Below are positions 49,201 through 59,017 of a stretch of 60,000 nt of DNA, in pieces (position 1 is the first letter of the stretch; each line of letters opens with the position of its first letter). This stretch comes from Bugula neritina (Eukaryota > Bryozoa > Gymnolaemata > Cheilostomatida > Bugulidae). Below the pieces are notes generated by a model. It saw only the letters and a list, made by a program, of their open reading frames with translations, did not search any database and was not told where the DNA came from. Made by a program: the position numbers and the translations under genes. The DNA lies in contig OZ037772.1 in assembly GCA_964035545.1 (NCBI GenBank), forward strand, positions 3,644,038-3,704,037, read 5' to 3'.

Positions 49201-51692
49201 GAGAGCTACAAACCTGAGGCTAGAAATATATGGATATTTGAAGAGCTGCACACAGATAGTGGATAATTATAGAATAGAGCTGGCCTTGAGTAAGACGATG
49301 GGCAGACAGTCTCTGCTGGACACAGTACAACATGCAGTTGATAAGTTCAATGATGCAGGGATTGTGAGAGACTACAAAGAGATGAGTGAGAAGGTGGAAA
49401 AGGCTACAGATATTGGTGTAATAGAGAAGTGTGTACTTCCAGACAGCATCTTGGTACCAACATGTAGGTGGAGTCTATAAATAGTAACACTAACTATAAA
49501 TAACTTTCTGCTTGTAATCATGTGAGTTGCTTTCACTAAATATTTAAATAGTAGAATAAGTAGATAGAGTTTATTTATTAGAGAATTGAGTTTTGTTCTA
49601 CTCTCACATTATGAGACATTTCTGCAGTGTTTCAGAGTTTATGATGTATAAGTGAGCTGCTAAACTGTGTCATGCTGACTACCTGCTGTCAGTATTAACA
49701 AGATATTCTCACTCAGACCTGTGCATCACGTAGCAAATTGTAGTAACTACAGACTGCTTGTATTTAAAACATTTTTTCATTTTAAGTTTGAAAAGCTGTC
49801 CCACCTCCTCAGGTGATGAGATTCTCAAGTTATAGAATTGTTATTTTGTTGTTGCAGACAGTGAAGACAGTCTGGGACTGAAGCTGCTGCAGCCACCATC
49901 TTCTCTACAGTCTGATGGACTTCCTGTAGGTGACTCGTGTTACACAGTAAACATCTCAGCTGATGGACATCTGATGTGTTGGACAGGAGAAGGTGTAGAA
50001 GTAATAAATAGAGACACTCTGGATACTATCAGCTCAGTGGAGGACACCAACACTACATGGTGGTGGGAGATAATCCAACCTGAAGGGGTGATGGTTGGCT
50101 GCTGGTATAACAGGAAGGAGGACACAGCTGAATTCTCACTTCTTGATCCGAATTCCTTTGAGAAGACTCGCTCCCTCTACAAGCAGTCAGTAGATAGACC
50201 CACTGACTATAATATAGCTCAGCACGACTCACTGCTCTATATTGTAGACAAGAGAGAGAAACAGCTGGTAGTATGTAACCTAGTTGACAATAAGATACAG
50301 AAGTTCCCACTTCCTGAGATGGAGGACCCTCACTCTGTATGCATCCTCCCAGACTCAACTCTCCTCTTAGGAGACTCTACTGTAGATGGTAAAGTGGGAA
50401 GATATAAAGTGGAGAACACAACTCTCTCTCTAATGTGGGAGTTTCCTCACATCTCACGACCAACTGGTATTTCCTTTGATCCAACATCTGAACTGATTCA
50501 CATCTGTACAGTGAGAGGACCTCTCCTCATCCTCTCACTTGAAGGTAAATACTCTGTTTATTATAGTAAGTCTAGTTATTTTATATATAGTATAGTTATG
50601 TTGTAGTAAATAATATATTTTAATAATTAACAGTAAACAACTTCCACTCATAAGATATATTATGATATTGTTAGTATTTATCAAGTCACTGATGTTATTT
50701 TTAGCTAAAAGTTATGTAATAAAGACTGTAACATGCTGATAGTAGATGTTATATTCTTCATCGCATGACTTGTAGCTAATAATAATATTAGTGAATAATA
50801 CTGCCTCCCTGCAATAAGTTTATTTCCAGCTGCAGTAACATGCAGGATGTAAGCACAGGTAAAAGTGTATATTATATTGTATAGGTTTAAGGTGTACTCT
50901 GTGCAGTGTGCAGTGAGCTCTTAGTAAACTCTCTATTCAGTCTTCCTTTCCAAGGGTTCACCTGGTAGTGTAGAGGATAGGGACTCCACACTGCTAAGTG
51001 AGTTGGTGCTGCAAGGGGTTCAAACCCACCTATCAGCATGTCTAGTTAGTATACTATGCAAGTGTTTTACACTAATTTTTGAGGTGCTCAGTCTAACAAC
51101 TGTGCAGACTGCCAGCTACACATGAGTTATGAGTTGTAGTTTAACTTCAGTCTAGTGCTGCTGTTGTTTTAGTCATCAGATAATTTAAATATGAATAATT
51201 TGATACTTTCTGACTGCCATTACTGAGACTATGTAATTTGATGATGGCTGGTAGAGCAGTGTTTGCTGGTGGGACTCAGGTGGCTGTGGTTGGCTCTTGT
51301 CAAGTATTTAATATGTGATAATGTTGGAGTAGCTGCAGTAGTAGTAGTTAGAAGTAGACATGTGGGTGTGTTCTTGCTCAGAGCCACAGGCTAAGTTTGT
51401 GGGTCAAGGTCAATACAGTTGTATAATGAGACACTATTTTCTGCTCTGTTAGAATATTTACTTCATGCATGTAACCTGCTTAGTTCCATCTTTAAAGGCA
51501 GTCTGTCTGTTTCTCTCAATACACACCAACTGATACAATATGATGCTATTATTTACAGGTCAACTGGTGCTTACTGTTCCCAGAGAAAGTCTTGGTGTGA
51601 GTAACTGGGTGAATGACATTGCTGTGTATAACAGAGACACAGTGTTTCTAGCATGTGATGATGGACTGAGAAGATACACAATAAAATACTAA
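44387..51692 (+). CDS. TRIM-like RING/B-box/coiled-coil/propeller protein, copy 2
   Basis: Coding exons: 44408-44589, 46872-47052, 47250-47439, 48544-48749, 49184-49463, 49858-50544 and 51559-51692. They sum to 1860 nt (619 residues plus stop), with all junction phases matching. Domain order: RING at residues 17-60 (C17 C20 C35 H37 C40 C43 C57 C60), B-box 1 at about 95-119, B-box 2 at about 151-174, coiled coil at about 185-340, and a propeller of about six blades at 348-619. ATG 44408 has A at -3 and G at +4 and follows an acceptor at 44386, so the exon carries 5' UTR. RING proteins of this class are E3 ubiquitin or SUMO ligases whose C-terminal domain selects the target. The propeller blades resemble NHL repeats, though the classical Asn-His-Leu triad is not conserved. 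The gene is open throughout and looks functional. Confidence 0.85.
44888..45396 (+). mobile_element. hAT-like MITE in TRIM intron 2, copy 2
   Basis: It starts with a decayed left end (ACCAACCTTTTTCAT and ATCATCCCCAC) and ends GGTTGGGAACCACTG. It is full length here, while copy 1 keeps only the last 98 bp. The duplicated block boundary at about 45298 is inside it. Confidence 0.55.
46195..46272. repeat. (TA)n expansion specific to copy 2
   Basis: At the matching place copy 1 (about 14180) reads only GTGTATGTGTCATCC. Here a long (TA)n tract is inserted between GTGTATA and ATCATCC. Confidence 0.85.
47691..48334 (+). mobile_element. hAT-like MITE in TRIM intron, copy 2
   Basis: Counterpart of 15602-16229. 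It starts CAGTGGTGTCTCACC, ends GGTTGAGAGCCACTG and has the same CTTTAACT/CTTTAATT flanks. Small indels distinguish it from copy 1. Confidence 0.7.
48970..49095. promoter_or_regulatory. Hairpin and paired CACGTG sites in TRIM intron 4, copy 2
   Basis: Both TCACGTGA sites and the adjacent TGAGTCA are identical to copy 1. The hairpin differs: here ATCACTCACACA pairs with TGTGTGAGTGAT. The stem is kept while the bases at its loop-side end differ between copies on both arms. Confidence 0.35.
49858..50544 (+). CDS. Propeller exon of TRIM copy 2 (hypervariable)
   Basis: This 687-nt exon lacks one codon relative to copy 1. Variable stretches include WTGEG (copy 1: GTRRG), WWWEIIQ (GWGGIIQ), VGCWYNRKEDTAEF (VGSSYNREEKTVEF), SVDRPTDYN (LVDVPYTYYR) and PEMEDPHSV (PEMKIPRPV). 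Identical stretches between them span 15-25 residues and match at almost every base. Gly/Trp exchanges occur several times. Confidence 0.8.
50955..51042 (+). repeat. tRNA-derived SINE-like segment, copy 2
   Basis: Counterpart of 18838-18925 with one or two substitutions. The A-box-like and B-box-like motifs are unchanged. Confidence 0.4.
51559..51692 (+). CDS. Last exon of TRIM copy 2
   Basis: A 134-nt exon ending in TAA at 51690-51692. It has Asn-Trp-Val-Asn and Cys-Asp at the two variable sites where copy 1 has Ala-Glu-Val-Trp and Gly-Arg. All other residues in the second half are the same. Confidence 0.8.
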
Positions 51693-51866
51693 ACTTATCA
51701 GCTACAGTTTACTAATAATCAGCTCAGTGAGGTCCTGAGAGATGAATTGGATAATATTTGTCATCAACATAATTATATTCATTACAATTCATCAATACAC
51801 ACTCTGTATTTATAGTTGATATGAGATGTTTTACTGTATCAAATATGTGTTGCCAATTTACCATCT

Positions 51867-51872
51867 AATAAA
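51867..51872 (+). terminator. Poly(A) signal of TRIM copy 2
   Basis: AATAAA lies 175 nt after the stop, in the same context as in copy 1. Confidence 0.6.
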
Positions 51873-52954
51873 GTTTATTTGTTAGTGAAAACATAGTCTG
51901 TTTTCATGCCTCATTAGCTTTAGTTCAAGTTGAGTTCGGTTAGTAACAATAATCTATACTGGAGCAGTAACTGTAAATGACTTGTTTGTGAGAGAATTTA
52001 TACACTGAATTGACATGCAGGTGCAAGTAACTCCAACATGACTAAGTAAATTTATTACAACCATTCATAATAATATACATTCCATTGCTGTGCAAACAAT
52101 AGCAATGAGTAGCCAATCAAATTGTTTCTTGTCATGCAATCAGGGATCTGATAAATAATATATAAGACAATCAGCTAGATATAAACACTGTTTTACTCTA
52201 CACATGAGCTGTCTGTGATACAGCTGCTTGGTAAACTGTGTGTAATTTGATGAGTTTAGTTCAATTGGTTACAGTTTAATTATGACATGTTCCCCATTCA
52301 CCTGGGAGAAATCCCATGAGGTATAATAGAAGACAACCCTTAAGCATGTCTAAAGGCATCCTTTTAGTAAACCATATATTGCAATGCTACCATCTGATTG
52401 GACAATTATGTCCTCATAAAATATAAGCTTAGAGCTCTTGAGTAAATTGCAACTAGTTGCCAAATGGTGATGGTAACATTTACATGTAAACTCAACTCTT
52501 TCAGGTATAGTTATTATAGTACTGATGGGTTTGTATTACTTTTACCTGCAGGGCTGACTACATTATAAATTGGTTAATTCAACTCATCTTGGATTCGACT
52601 ACTACAACTTATATATATAGTATTCGGAATAACAATACTTTCTTGTTGCTATACTGTTTTTTTTAGTTGGCTCACAGAAACAGTTTCAATCTAACAATGT
52701 AGTGTTGATACAAGTCAGAGTATATAAGCTCAACAATAAAACATAAAAAATAAATATCCTCAATATCCTAAGGAATATTCCAGAGAACACTGCAGGCTAA
52801 GCTAAGATATTTTACAACTACATGCAGTTGACATATCTTCATGATATGTGGACCATTTTGGTGTTTCTGTGTGCACAGATAAGTTGTAATGACTCTAACA
52901 GAAACTTTCTCATTAGGTTTCAGTTCATCTTGAATATAGTACATCTTTTTGTCA
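51873..52954. other. Non-coding sequence between convergent TRIM exons, copy 2
   Basis: No gene. About 52295-52600 does not align with copy 1, although both flanks do, including the shared TAGTATTCGGAATAAC. Confidence 0.5.
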
Positions 52955-53108
52955 TTTGGCCTCAATATTATTGATGATACGCCACCTTGTTTGGCCTCAA
53001 TAGTATTGATGGTAGACTACCTTGTTTGGCCTCAATAGTATTGATGGTCCACTACCTTGTTTGGCCTCAACAGCATTGATGGTACACTACCTTGTTTGGC
53101 CTCATTAG
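52955..53108. repeat. 35 bp minisatellite, copy 2
   Basis: Same 35 bp unit and number of units as at 21143-21295. Confidence 0.85.
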
Positions 53109-53761
53109 TCTTGCTAATATAAAATTAAGAGCACAACTTGCAAGATTTAACTAATTTAACTTGGTTCATATTATGATGTTAATATGTTGACATTTATAAC
53201 CTCTGATATATTTCTATGTTTATAACCTATCAATATGCTCTGATCTACAGTCTTTATTGCCATTCAAGGTGTTGCTCACTGCTGGTCAACCCCATTAACC
53301 CCCAACTTACTGTCTACATAGAAAACTGTCTACTCTCCCTCCATGGTACATAGCTCATACAATGTGTATAATTATTTGCTTTTGCACATTCATTACATAA
53401 AATACCAGCCATTGTGCTAAAAGTAGAGTTTTGTTGTAGTCTCACATATTGGAACATGGCCTTAAGATTTGTAGTATCTGAGGCTTTTATTAAGCTAATG
53501 CAGGAGAAAATTGCTAAGAATTTACTGCAGTGAATCTTTGTATAAACATTACTTATGAAATGCATATCTGTGGAATACTTGATCTACCCTGTATCATGTA
53601 AACTAACTTACACACAAGTTATATACAGCTACTACTTGATAAGGAAGTAATAGACTTACACTAACAGAGTTATTGACATGAAAAAGTAAATATTTAATTT
53701 GTGATGACTAAGTAAGTGGATGAGTCATAAACCAGTCAGAAAATAATTTCTACAAACAAAC

Positions 53762-53767
53762 TTTATT
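53762..53767 (-). terminator. Poly(A) signal for the inverted TRIM last exon, copy 2
   Basis: AATAAA on the minus strand, as in copy 1. The 1348 bp element now lies between it and the exon, which would lengthen the 3' UTR to about 1.56 kb. Confidence 0.45.
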
Positions 53768-53889
53768 GAGTAAATGTGACTACAGAGTCTTGACAACATT
53801 GCAGAGTAAATATGTTACATAATCATTACTAATCAACATCAAATACTGCATATAAACAGTGCAAGTCCTGTGGAATATATAATATTATA

Positions 53890-55237
53890 GGGGTAACGGG
53901 GGGGGGGGGGGGGGGGGGGGGGGGGAAGGGGGGGGGGGTAGGGGGGCACAACGGTCATAGGGGTACAAAAAGCCGGCCAAATTATGAGAGAACTTATTAA
54001 CTTAGAGCTGTGATTTTTTTTTTCATAAAAAGGTATTGACATAATTATTCAGCTTTTGTAGTTTCAACACTTGCGGAACATACGTGTTGAAAAGGCGAGT
54101 AAAAAACTGTTTTTACCTACTTTTTGTAAATTTTTTAGGACGTCGTTGAAGCCTCATAACTTTTTACACTCAAAGGCAAGAAGCCTAGATTTTACTAATA
54201 TTGTTGCCATTGCTTGCCTCTACAATGCTTAACTAGTATAACAGCAAACACTGAAATAAATTTTCCTTGAGGCACATTTATTCTCAATTTGGCCACACGG
54301 GGCACAATGGGCCACGCTGACCGGGGCACAATGGGCCACCTGATTATTGCACCCTGATCACTGTTATTAGTTTGTTTGCCTAAAAAGTTAGTTGAACTGT
54401 TACTAAAATCTATAGATATAGCCATTTCTGACCTTTTTGTAAAATATCAAAGACATCATGGTAAGACTACAGAACTACAAGTTGAAGCTCCCCTAATATA
54501 TACATCTGGTGAGGTTATAGCTTTGCAATTTTATACATAATACATAACACTCTGCTGTTGCTACTAGTAGATAGTCATGATAATCATTATATATTACACC
54601 ATTGAGGGAATATACATGTATTTGACTGAAATAAATTGTGATTTGCTCATTTGCTTCCCCTCTCCCCTCCGTACTCCAGTCACAAACCTCAGCCATGCAC
54701 CTTAGCTACAGCTCATAGAAAAAAGTCTACTCGGATTTTTGTAGTACACGTTACTAAAGTTTTTTTTGGATAAATGTTGCTCTGAAGTGAAAATAACAGA
54801 ACATTTTTAGTTCTAAACAGTAATGATAATGGCACTGCAGAACCGAGTGACGTGCGTTTGATTTTGCCTTCCTCTGCTAACCGTAGTAACACAAACTGTA
54901 CAGCTAAAACATGAATTTTGCTTTAGATCTGAAAGAGAATCTTTATTTATTTGTAATATTAAACAAATAAAGATCAGATGTAACAAAATATACGCAAAAT
55001 TTCAATATATTTGTTGTGTCCCATTGTACCCCGGTACCGGGGCACAATGGGCCGATTTTTTTGTCGTGAACATTTCATTATTCTGAAAGTTGTGAGAGAG
55101 ATAGACACAACAAACTGATACCTGTAATAGACAACATATGCAGCATTAAGACTAGAGATTATTGAACTAGTAACTTAAAAAACAGACAAATGAGAGCAAC
55201 AAATGCAAAATTCGGCCCGTTGTGCCCCCGTTACCCC
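53890..55237. mobile_element. 1348 bp TA-flanked DNA element, copy 2 only
   Basis: The ends are GGGGTAACGGGGG and CCCCCGTTACCCC, perfect 13 bp inverted repeats. TA is duplicated at both sides (53888-53889 and 55238-55239). Copy 1 has the uninterrupted target ATTATACTGTG at 22074-22084. TA duplication is the hallmark of the Tc1/mariner superfamily. No transposase ORF is present, so it is non-autonomous. The motif GGGGCACAATGGGCCA occurs internally at least three times, resembling the subterminal GGGGCACAACGG. It inserted after the two copies diverged. Confidence 0.8.
53897..53947. repeat. Expanded poly-G tract in the left terminal repeat
   Basis: About 45 G residues are interrupted only by AA and TA. 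The right end has only five C at the same place, so the left end has expanded. G-quadruplex formation is expected. The exact length may be unreliable in any assembly. Confidence 0.7.
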
Positions 55238-55326
55238 TACTGTGAGTAGAACACAATATATTATATTTGACATGTACTATTGATGACCTCACTGAGCTGA
55301 TTATTAGTAAACTGTAGCTGATAAGT

Positions 55327-55460
55327 TTAGTATTTTATTGTGTATCTCCTCAGTCCATCTCCACATGCTAGAAACACTGTGTCTCTGTTATACACAGCAA
55401 TGTCCCACACCCAGCCACTAACACCAAGACTTTCTTTGGGAATTGTTACCATCAGTTCAC
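55327..55460 (-). CDS. Orphan inverted TRIM last exon, copy 2
   Basis: An intact 134-nt minus-strand exon with the same acceptor, phase and stop as in copy 1. It encodes GELMVTIPKESLGVSGWVWD and the common end. Against the copy 1 orphan it has Ile/Met, Arg/Lys, Asp/Gly, Leu/Trp and Gly/Trp changes and no silent change that I can see. Confidence 0.7.
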
Positions 55461-56080
55461 CTTTAAAAAATATAATGTCAGATTGAATCAGTTTGAGACA
55501 AACAGACAGACTACGGTGATATCACAACAGCTGACACCACTACAAGCAAGTTTCTACTTTTTAGTATAATATAGTAACGGAAATATATTCGATAATAATA
55601 CAATAAATTTCCAATATATTTCTCACTCAGAAAGACTTCCTTTAAAGATGCAACTAAGCAGATTATGTTGAAGATAATAAAGTTCTACCAGTCAGTATTG
55701 AATAATTCAATGAGCTGCTCTACTGTTTACTTCATAATAAATGACATGGAGAGACTCGACATAGAAATTTACCCCCTCAGCAAATATGATTATACAGGAG
55801 AGAAGATATATAATATAAGTATTACATACATGAAGTAAATATTCTAACAGAAAATAGTGTCTCATTATACAACTGTATTGACCTTGACCCACAAACTTAG
55901 CCTGTGGCTCTTATATAGAACACACCCACATGTCTACTTCTAATAATACTGCTACTGCAGCTACTCCAACATTATCACATATTAAATACTTGACAAGAAC
56001 CAACCACGGCCACCTGAGTTCAACCAGCAAACACTGCTCTACCAGCCATCATCAAATTACACTAGTCTCAGCAATAATTA
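55461..56080 (-). repeat. Inverted copy of the last TRIM intron, copy 2
   Basis: Counterpart of 22311-22935. It ends at the satellite as in copy 1. Confidence 0.7.
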
Positions 56081-56505
56081 CATAACATAAGTTATATTAC
56101 ATATTATAAGATATATTACATGATATAAGATATATTACATAATATAAGATATATTACATAATATAAGATATATTACATGATATAAGATATATTACATAAT
56201 ATAAGATATATTACATAATATAAGATATATTACATATTATAAGATATATTACATAATATAAGATATATTACATAATATAAGATATATTACATGATATAAG
56301 ATTGTATTACATAATATAAGATATATTACATAATATAAGATATATTACATAATATAAGATATATTACATAATATAAGATATATTACATAATATAAGATAT
56401 ATTACATAATATAAGATATATTACATAATATAAGATATATTACATAATATAAGATATATTACATGATATAAGATATATTACATAATATAAGATATATTAC
56501 ATAAT
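56081..56505. repeat. 19 bp satellite, copy 2
   Basis: About 22 units of the same 19 bp repeat, without the higher-order duplication seen in copy 1. Confidence 0.9.
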
Positions 56506-56571
56506 AATTATATACTCTTTCTATTATGTATAATCTTGTATACACATACAGCCAATAAAACCTCTTGCCAT

Positions 56572-56697
56572 TTAGTTTAAGTTTATCAATTTAGACACAG
56601 AATGCATTTGATCTTCAGTCCCATGAATGTCAAAACAGCACATTTCACATTCATTGGTTATACAAGAGATTATTTCCCCAATAATAGCAGCGTTACT
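56572..56697 (-). CDS. Possible terminal exon downstream of the VARS fragment, copy 2
   Basis: Same length, acceptor and stop as 24944-25069. Two replacements are seen (Thr/Ile, and Gly/Ile by a two-base change), with no silent change. The frame being open in both copies supports coding only weakly. Confidence 0.25.
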   Translation of the reverse strand, partial: SNAAIIGEIISCITNECEMCCFDIHGTEDQMHSVSKLINLN

Positions 56698-56740
56698 CTA
56701 AATTGAAAAAAAAACTATAAAGTTATCAGCTAATTAAACA

Positions 56741-57458
56741 GAGTCATCTAAAGGGTATAGATATAGAATAGGTATATTGAATAGAGTCATCTAAAGGGTA
56801 TAGATATAGAATAAGTATGTTGAATAGAGTCATCTAAAGAGTATAGATATAGAATAAGAAATATTGAATAGAGTCATCTAAAGGGTATAGATATAGAATA
56901 AGTTAATTGAATAGAGTCATCTAAAGGATATAGATATAGAATAAGTAAATATAATAGAATCATCTAAAGGGTATAGATATAGAATAAGTATATTGAATAG
57001 AATCATCTAAAGGGTATAGATATAGAATAAGTATATTGAATAGAGTCATCTAAAGGATATAGATATAGAATAAGTATATTGAATAGAATCATCTAAAGGG
57101 TATAGATATAGAATAAGTATATTGAATAGAGTCATCTAAAGGGTATAGATATAGAATAAGTATATTGAATAGAGTCATCTAAAGGGTATAGATATAGAGT
57201 AAGTATATTGAATAGAGTCATCTAAAGGGTATAGATATAGAATAAGTATATTGAATAGAGTCATCTAAAGGGTATAGATATAGAGTAAGTATATTGAATA
57301 GAGTCATCTAAAGGGTATAGATATAGAATAAGTATATTGAATAGAGTCATCTAAAGGGTATAGATATAGAATAAGTATAATGAATAGAATCATCTAAAGG
57401 GTATAGATATAGAATAAGTATATAGAATAGAGTCATCTAAAGGGTATAGATATAGAAT
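56741..57458. repeat. 43 bp minisatellite, about 17 units, copy 2
   Basis: Units of 43 bp with core TCATCTAAAGGGTATAGATA. The array is about six times longer than the matching array in copy 1. Confidence 0.95.
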
Positions 57459-57511
57459 GGTAACCACAGACATCAGAAGAAGCAGAAGACACTTTCTACC
57501 ACCAGACGTAC

Positions 57512-59017
57512 CTCTTTGAAGGGAAGCTCCCCGAGTAGGAATTGTCCCATCATGACCATGCGGGCCACCCAGAAGAAGAGGATATCCAGTCCAGTCTCTA
57601 GCAGAGTACCCGGGTAGTAGGCTTGCAGGTCGGGGGTGTTATCTGGCCACCCCATAGTTGAGAAAGGAAATATTCCGGAACTAAACCAAGTGTCCAGCAC
57701 ATCCTCATCTGTATAAAAGGCAGGAAATGGAACAATGTTCAGAGTTGTCTTCTCTGACAAACTGAAACTGGGGTTAATTTACTCAAGGAAAATGTCTAGT
57801 CCGTGAAGAAAAGAAAGTAAATTATCAATAAGTAGTTAGAGAAATGTAGCTCGCTGCTTTACTATAAAGGAGAAGAGAAAGTTGGAGGTGTGTACATACT
57901 CAATACATACTCAATATATACTCAATACATACTCAATACATACTCAATATATACTCAATATATACTCAACACCTACTCAATGCATACTCAATACATACTC
58001 AATATATACTCAGTACATACTCAATATATACTCAATACATACTCAATATATACTCAATACATACTCAATACATACTCAATATATACTCAATACATACTCA
58101 ATATATACTCAATATATACTCAATATATACTCAATACATACTTAATACATACTCAATACATACTCAATATATACTCAATACATACTCAGTACATACTCAA
58201 TATGTACTCAATACATACTCAATATATACTCAATACATACTCAATATATACTCAATACATACTCAATACATACTCAATACATACTCAATATATACTTGAG
58301 CTGTCAGATGAAAGAGAATTACCCTGGCTAAGACTGATGACATTTGGATGTACGTTAAACATCATTGCTGCCTTTGACAGCGCTTCATGATAGGATCTGC
58401 CAGTCACCCAGTAGTTGTTGTCACTAGACTATGTAAAATATATAGAGGTTAAAAGGTCACTAGACTATGTAAAATATACAGATGTCAAGAGGTCACTGAG
58501 CTATGATGAACAATGTACAATATAATCACAGGCTTTCCATGGACGACTGAGATCGATCTTTGATGTCTTTTCATGGAGCGATCTCACCAATATAGATCTG
58601 AGATCGATCCATGGAAAGCCAGTGAAAGGGTCACACCTACTCCAGAAATGGCCACACCCACTCCAGAAATGGCCACACCCACTCCGGAAAGAGCCACACC
58701 CACTCTAGAAAGGCCACACCTACTCCAGAAAAGGCCACATTAAAGGGAATTCATAGTTTATCAACATAAACATAGTCTGTGGTAAATATTAGGTCTGTGC
58801 TAAACCCGCTTGCTTTCTGTAAATAACACAAGACAAGATGAAGAATGAGTCATACCTCAGCCTTAGGTTGCCCCTGGATCTGCACAAAGTAGGCTGGTAT
58901 TCTGTGCCCCCACCATAGCTGTCTGGAGATACACCAGTCCCTGGAGTTCCTCAGCCATTTGTACCAAGTGACTGTGTGATAGTCTGGTATGATCTTTAGC
59001 TTGCCTGATTCTACTAC
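57512..59017 (-). CDS. VARS1: Valyl-tRNA synthetase fragment, copy 2 (continues beyond window)
   Basis: Three intact exons are visible in coding order: 58856-59017 ([18 protein letters not shown]), 58323-58428 (NNYWVTGRS) and 57512-57708 ([12 protein letters not shown], then [12 protein letters not shown] and ARMVMM). The phases join correctly (0, 0, 1). Unlike copy 1 there is no stop and the Asp of DEDVLDTW is kept. As in copy 1, no KMSKS exon follows on the minus strand, so the C-terminal catalytic and anticodon-binding parts are missing here too. The enzyme would charge tRNA-Val in the cytoplasm if complete; this copy cannot as it stands. Confidence 0.75.
57894..58295. repeat. 11 bp array in VARS intron, copy 2
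   Basis: Same ATACTCAATAC/T unit as at 25651-26097, with a different order of unit variants. Confidence 0.95.
58527..58624. mobile_element. 98 bp GATCGATC-type MITE, copy 2
   Basis: Identical in position and nearly identical in sequence to 26852-26949. Confidence 0.6.
58625..58740. repeat. About 20 bp minisatellite, copy 2
   Basis: Units of the type CCACACCCACTCCAGAAATG; counterpart of 26950-27066. Confidence 0.8.

Noticed and set aside
54195-54425. Minus-strand ORF inside the TA-flanked element as a transposase
   Set aside because: It only translates the internal GGGGCACAATGGGCC repeats. It has no DDE or DNA-binding pattern.
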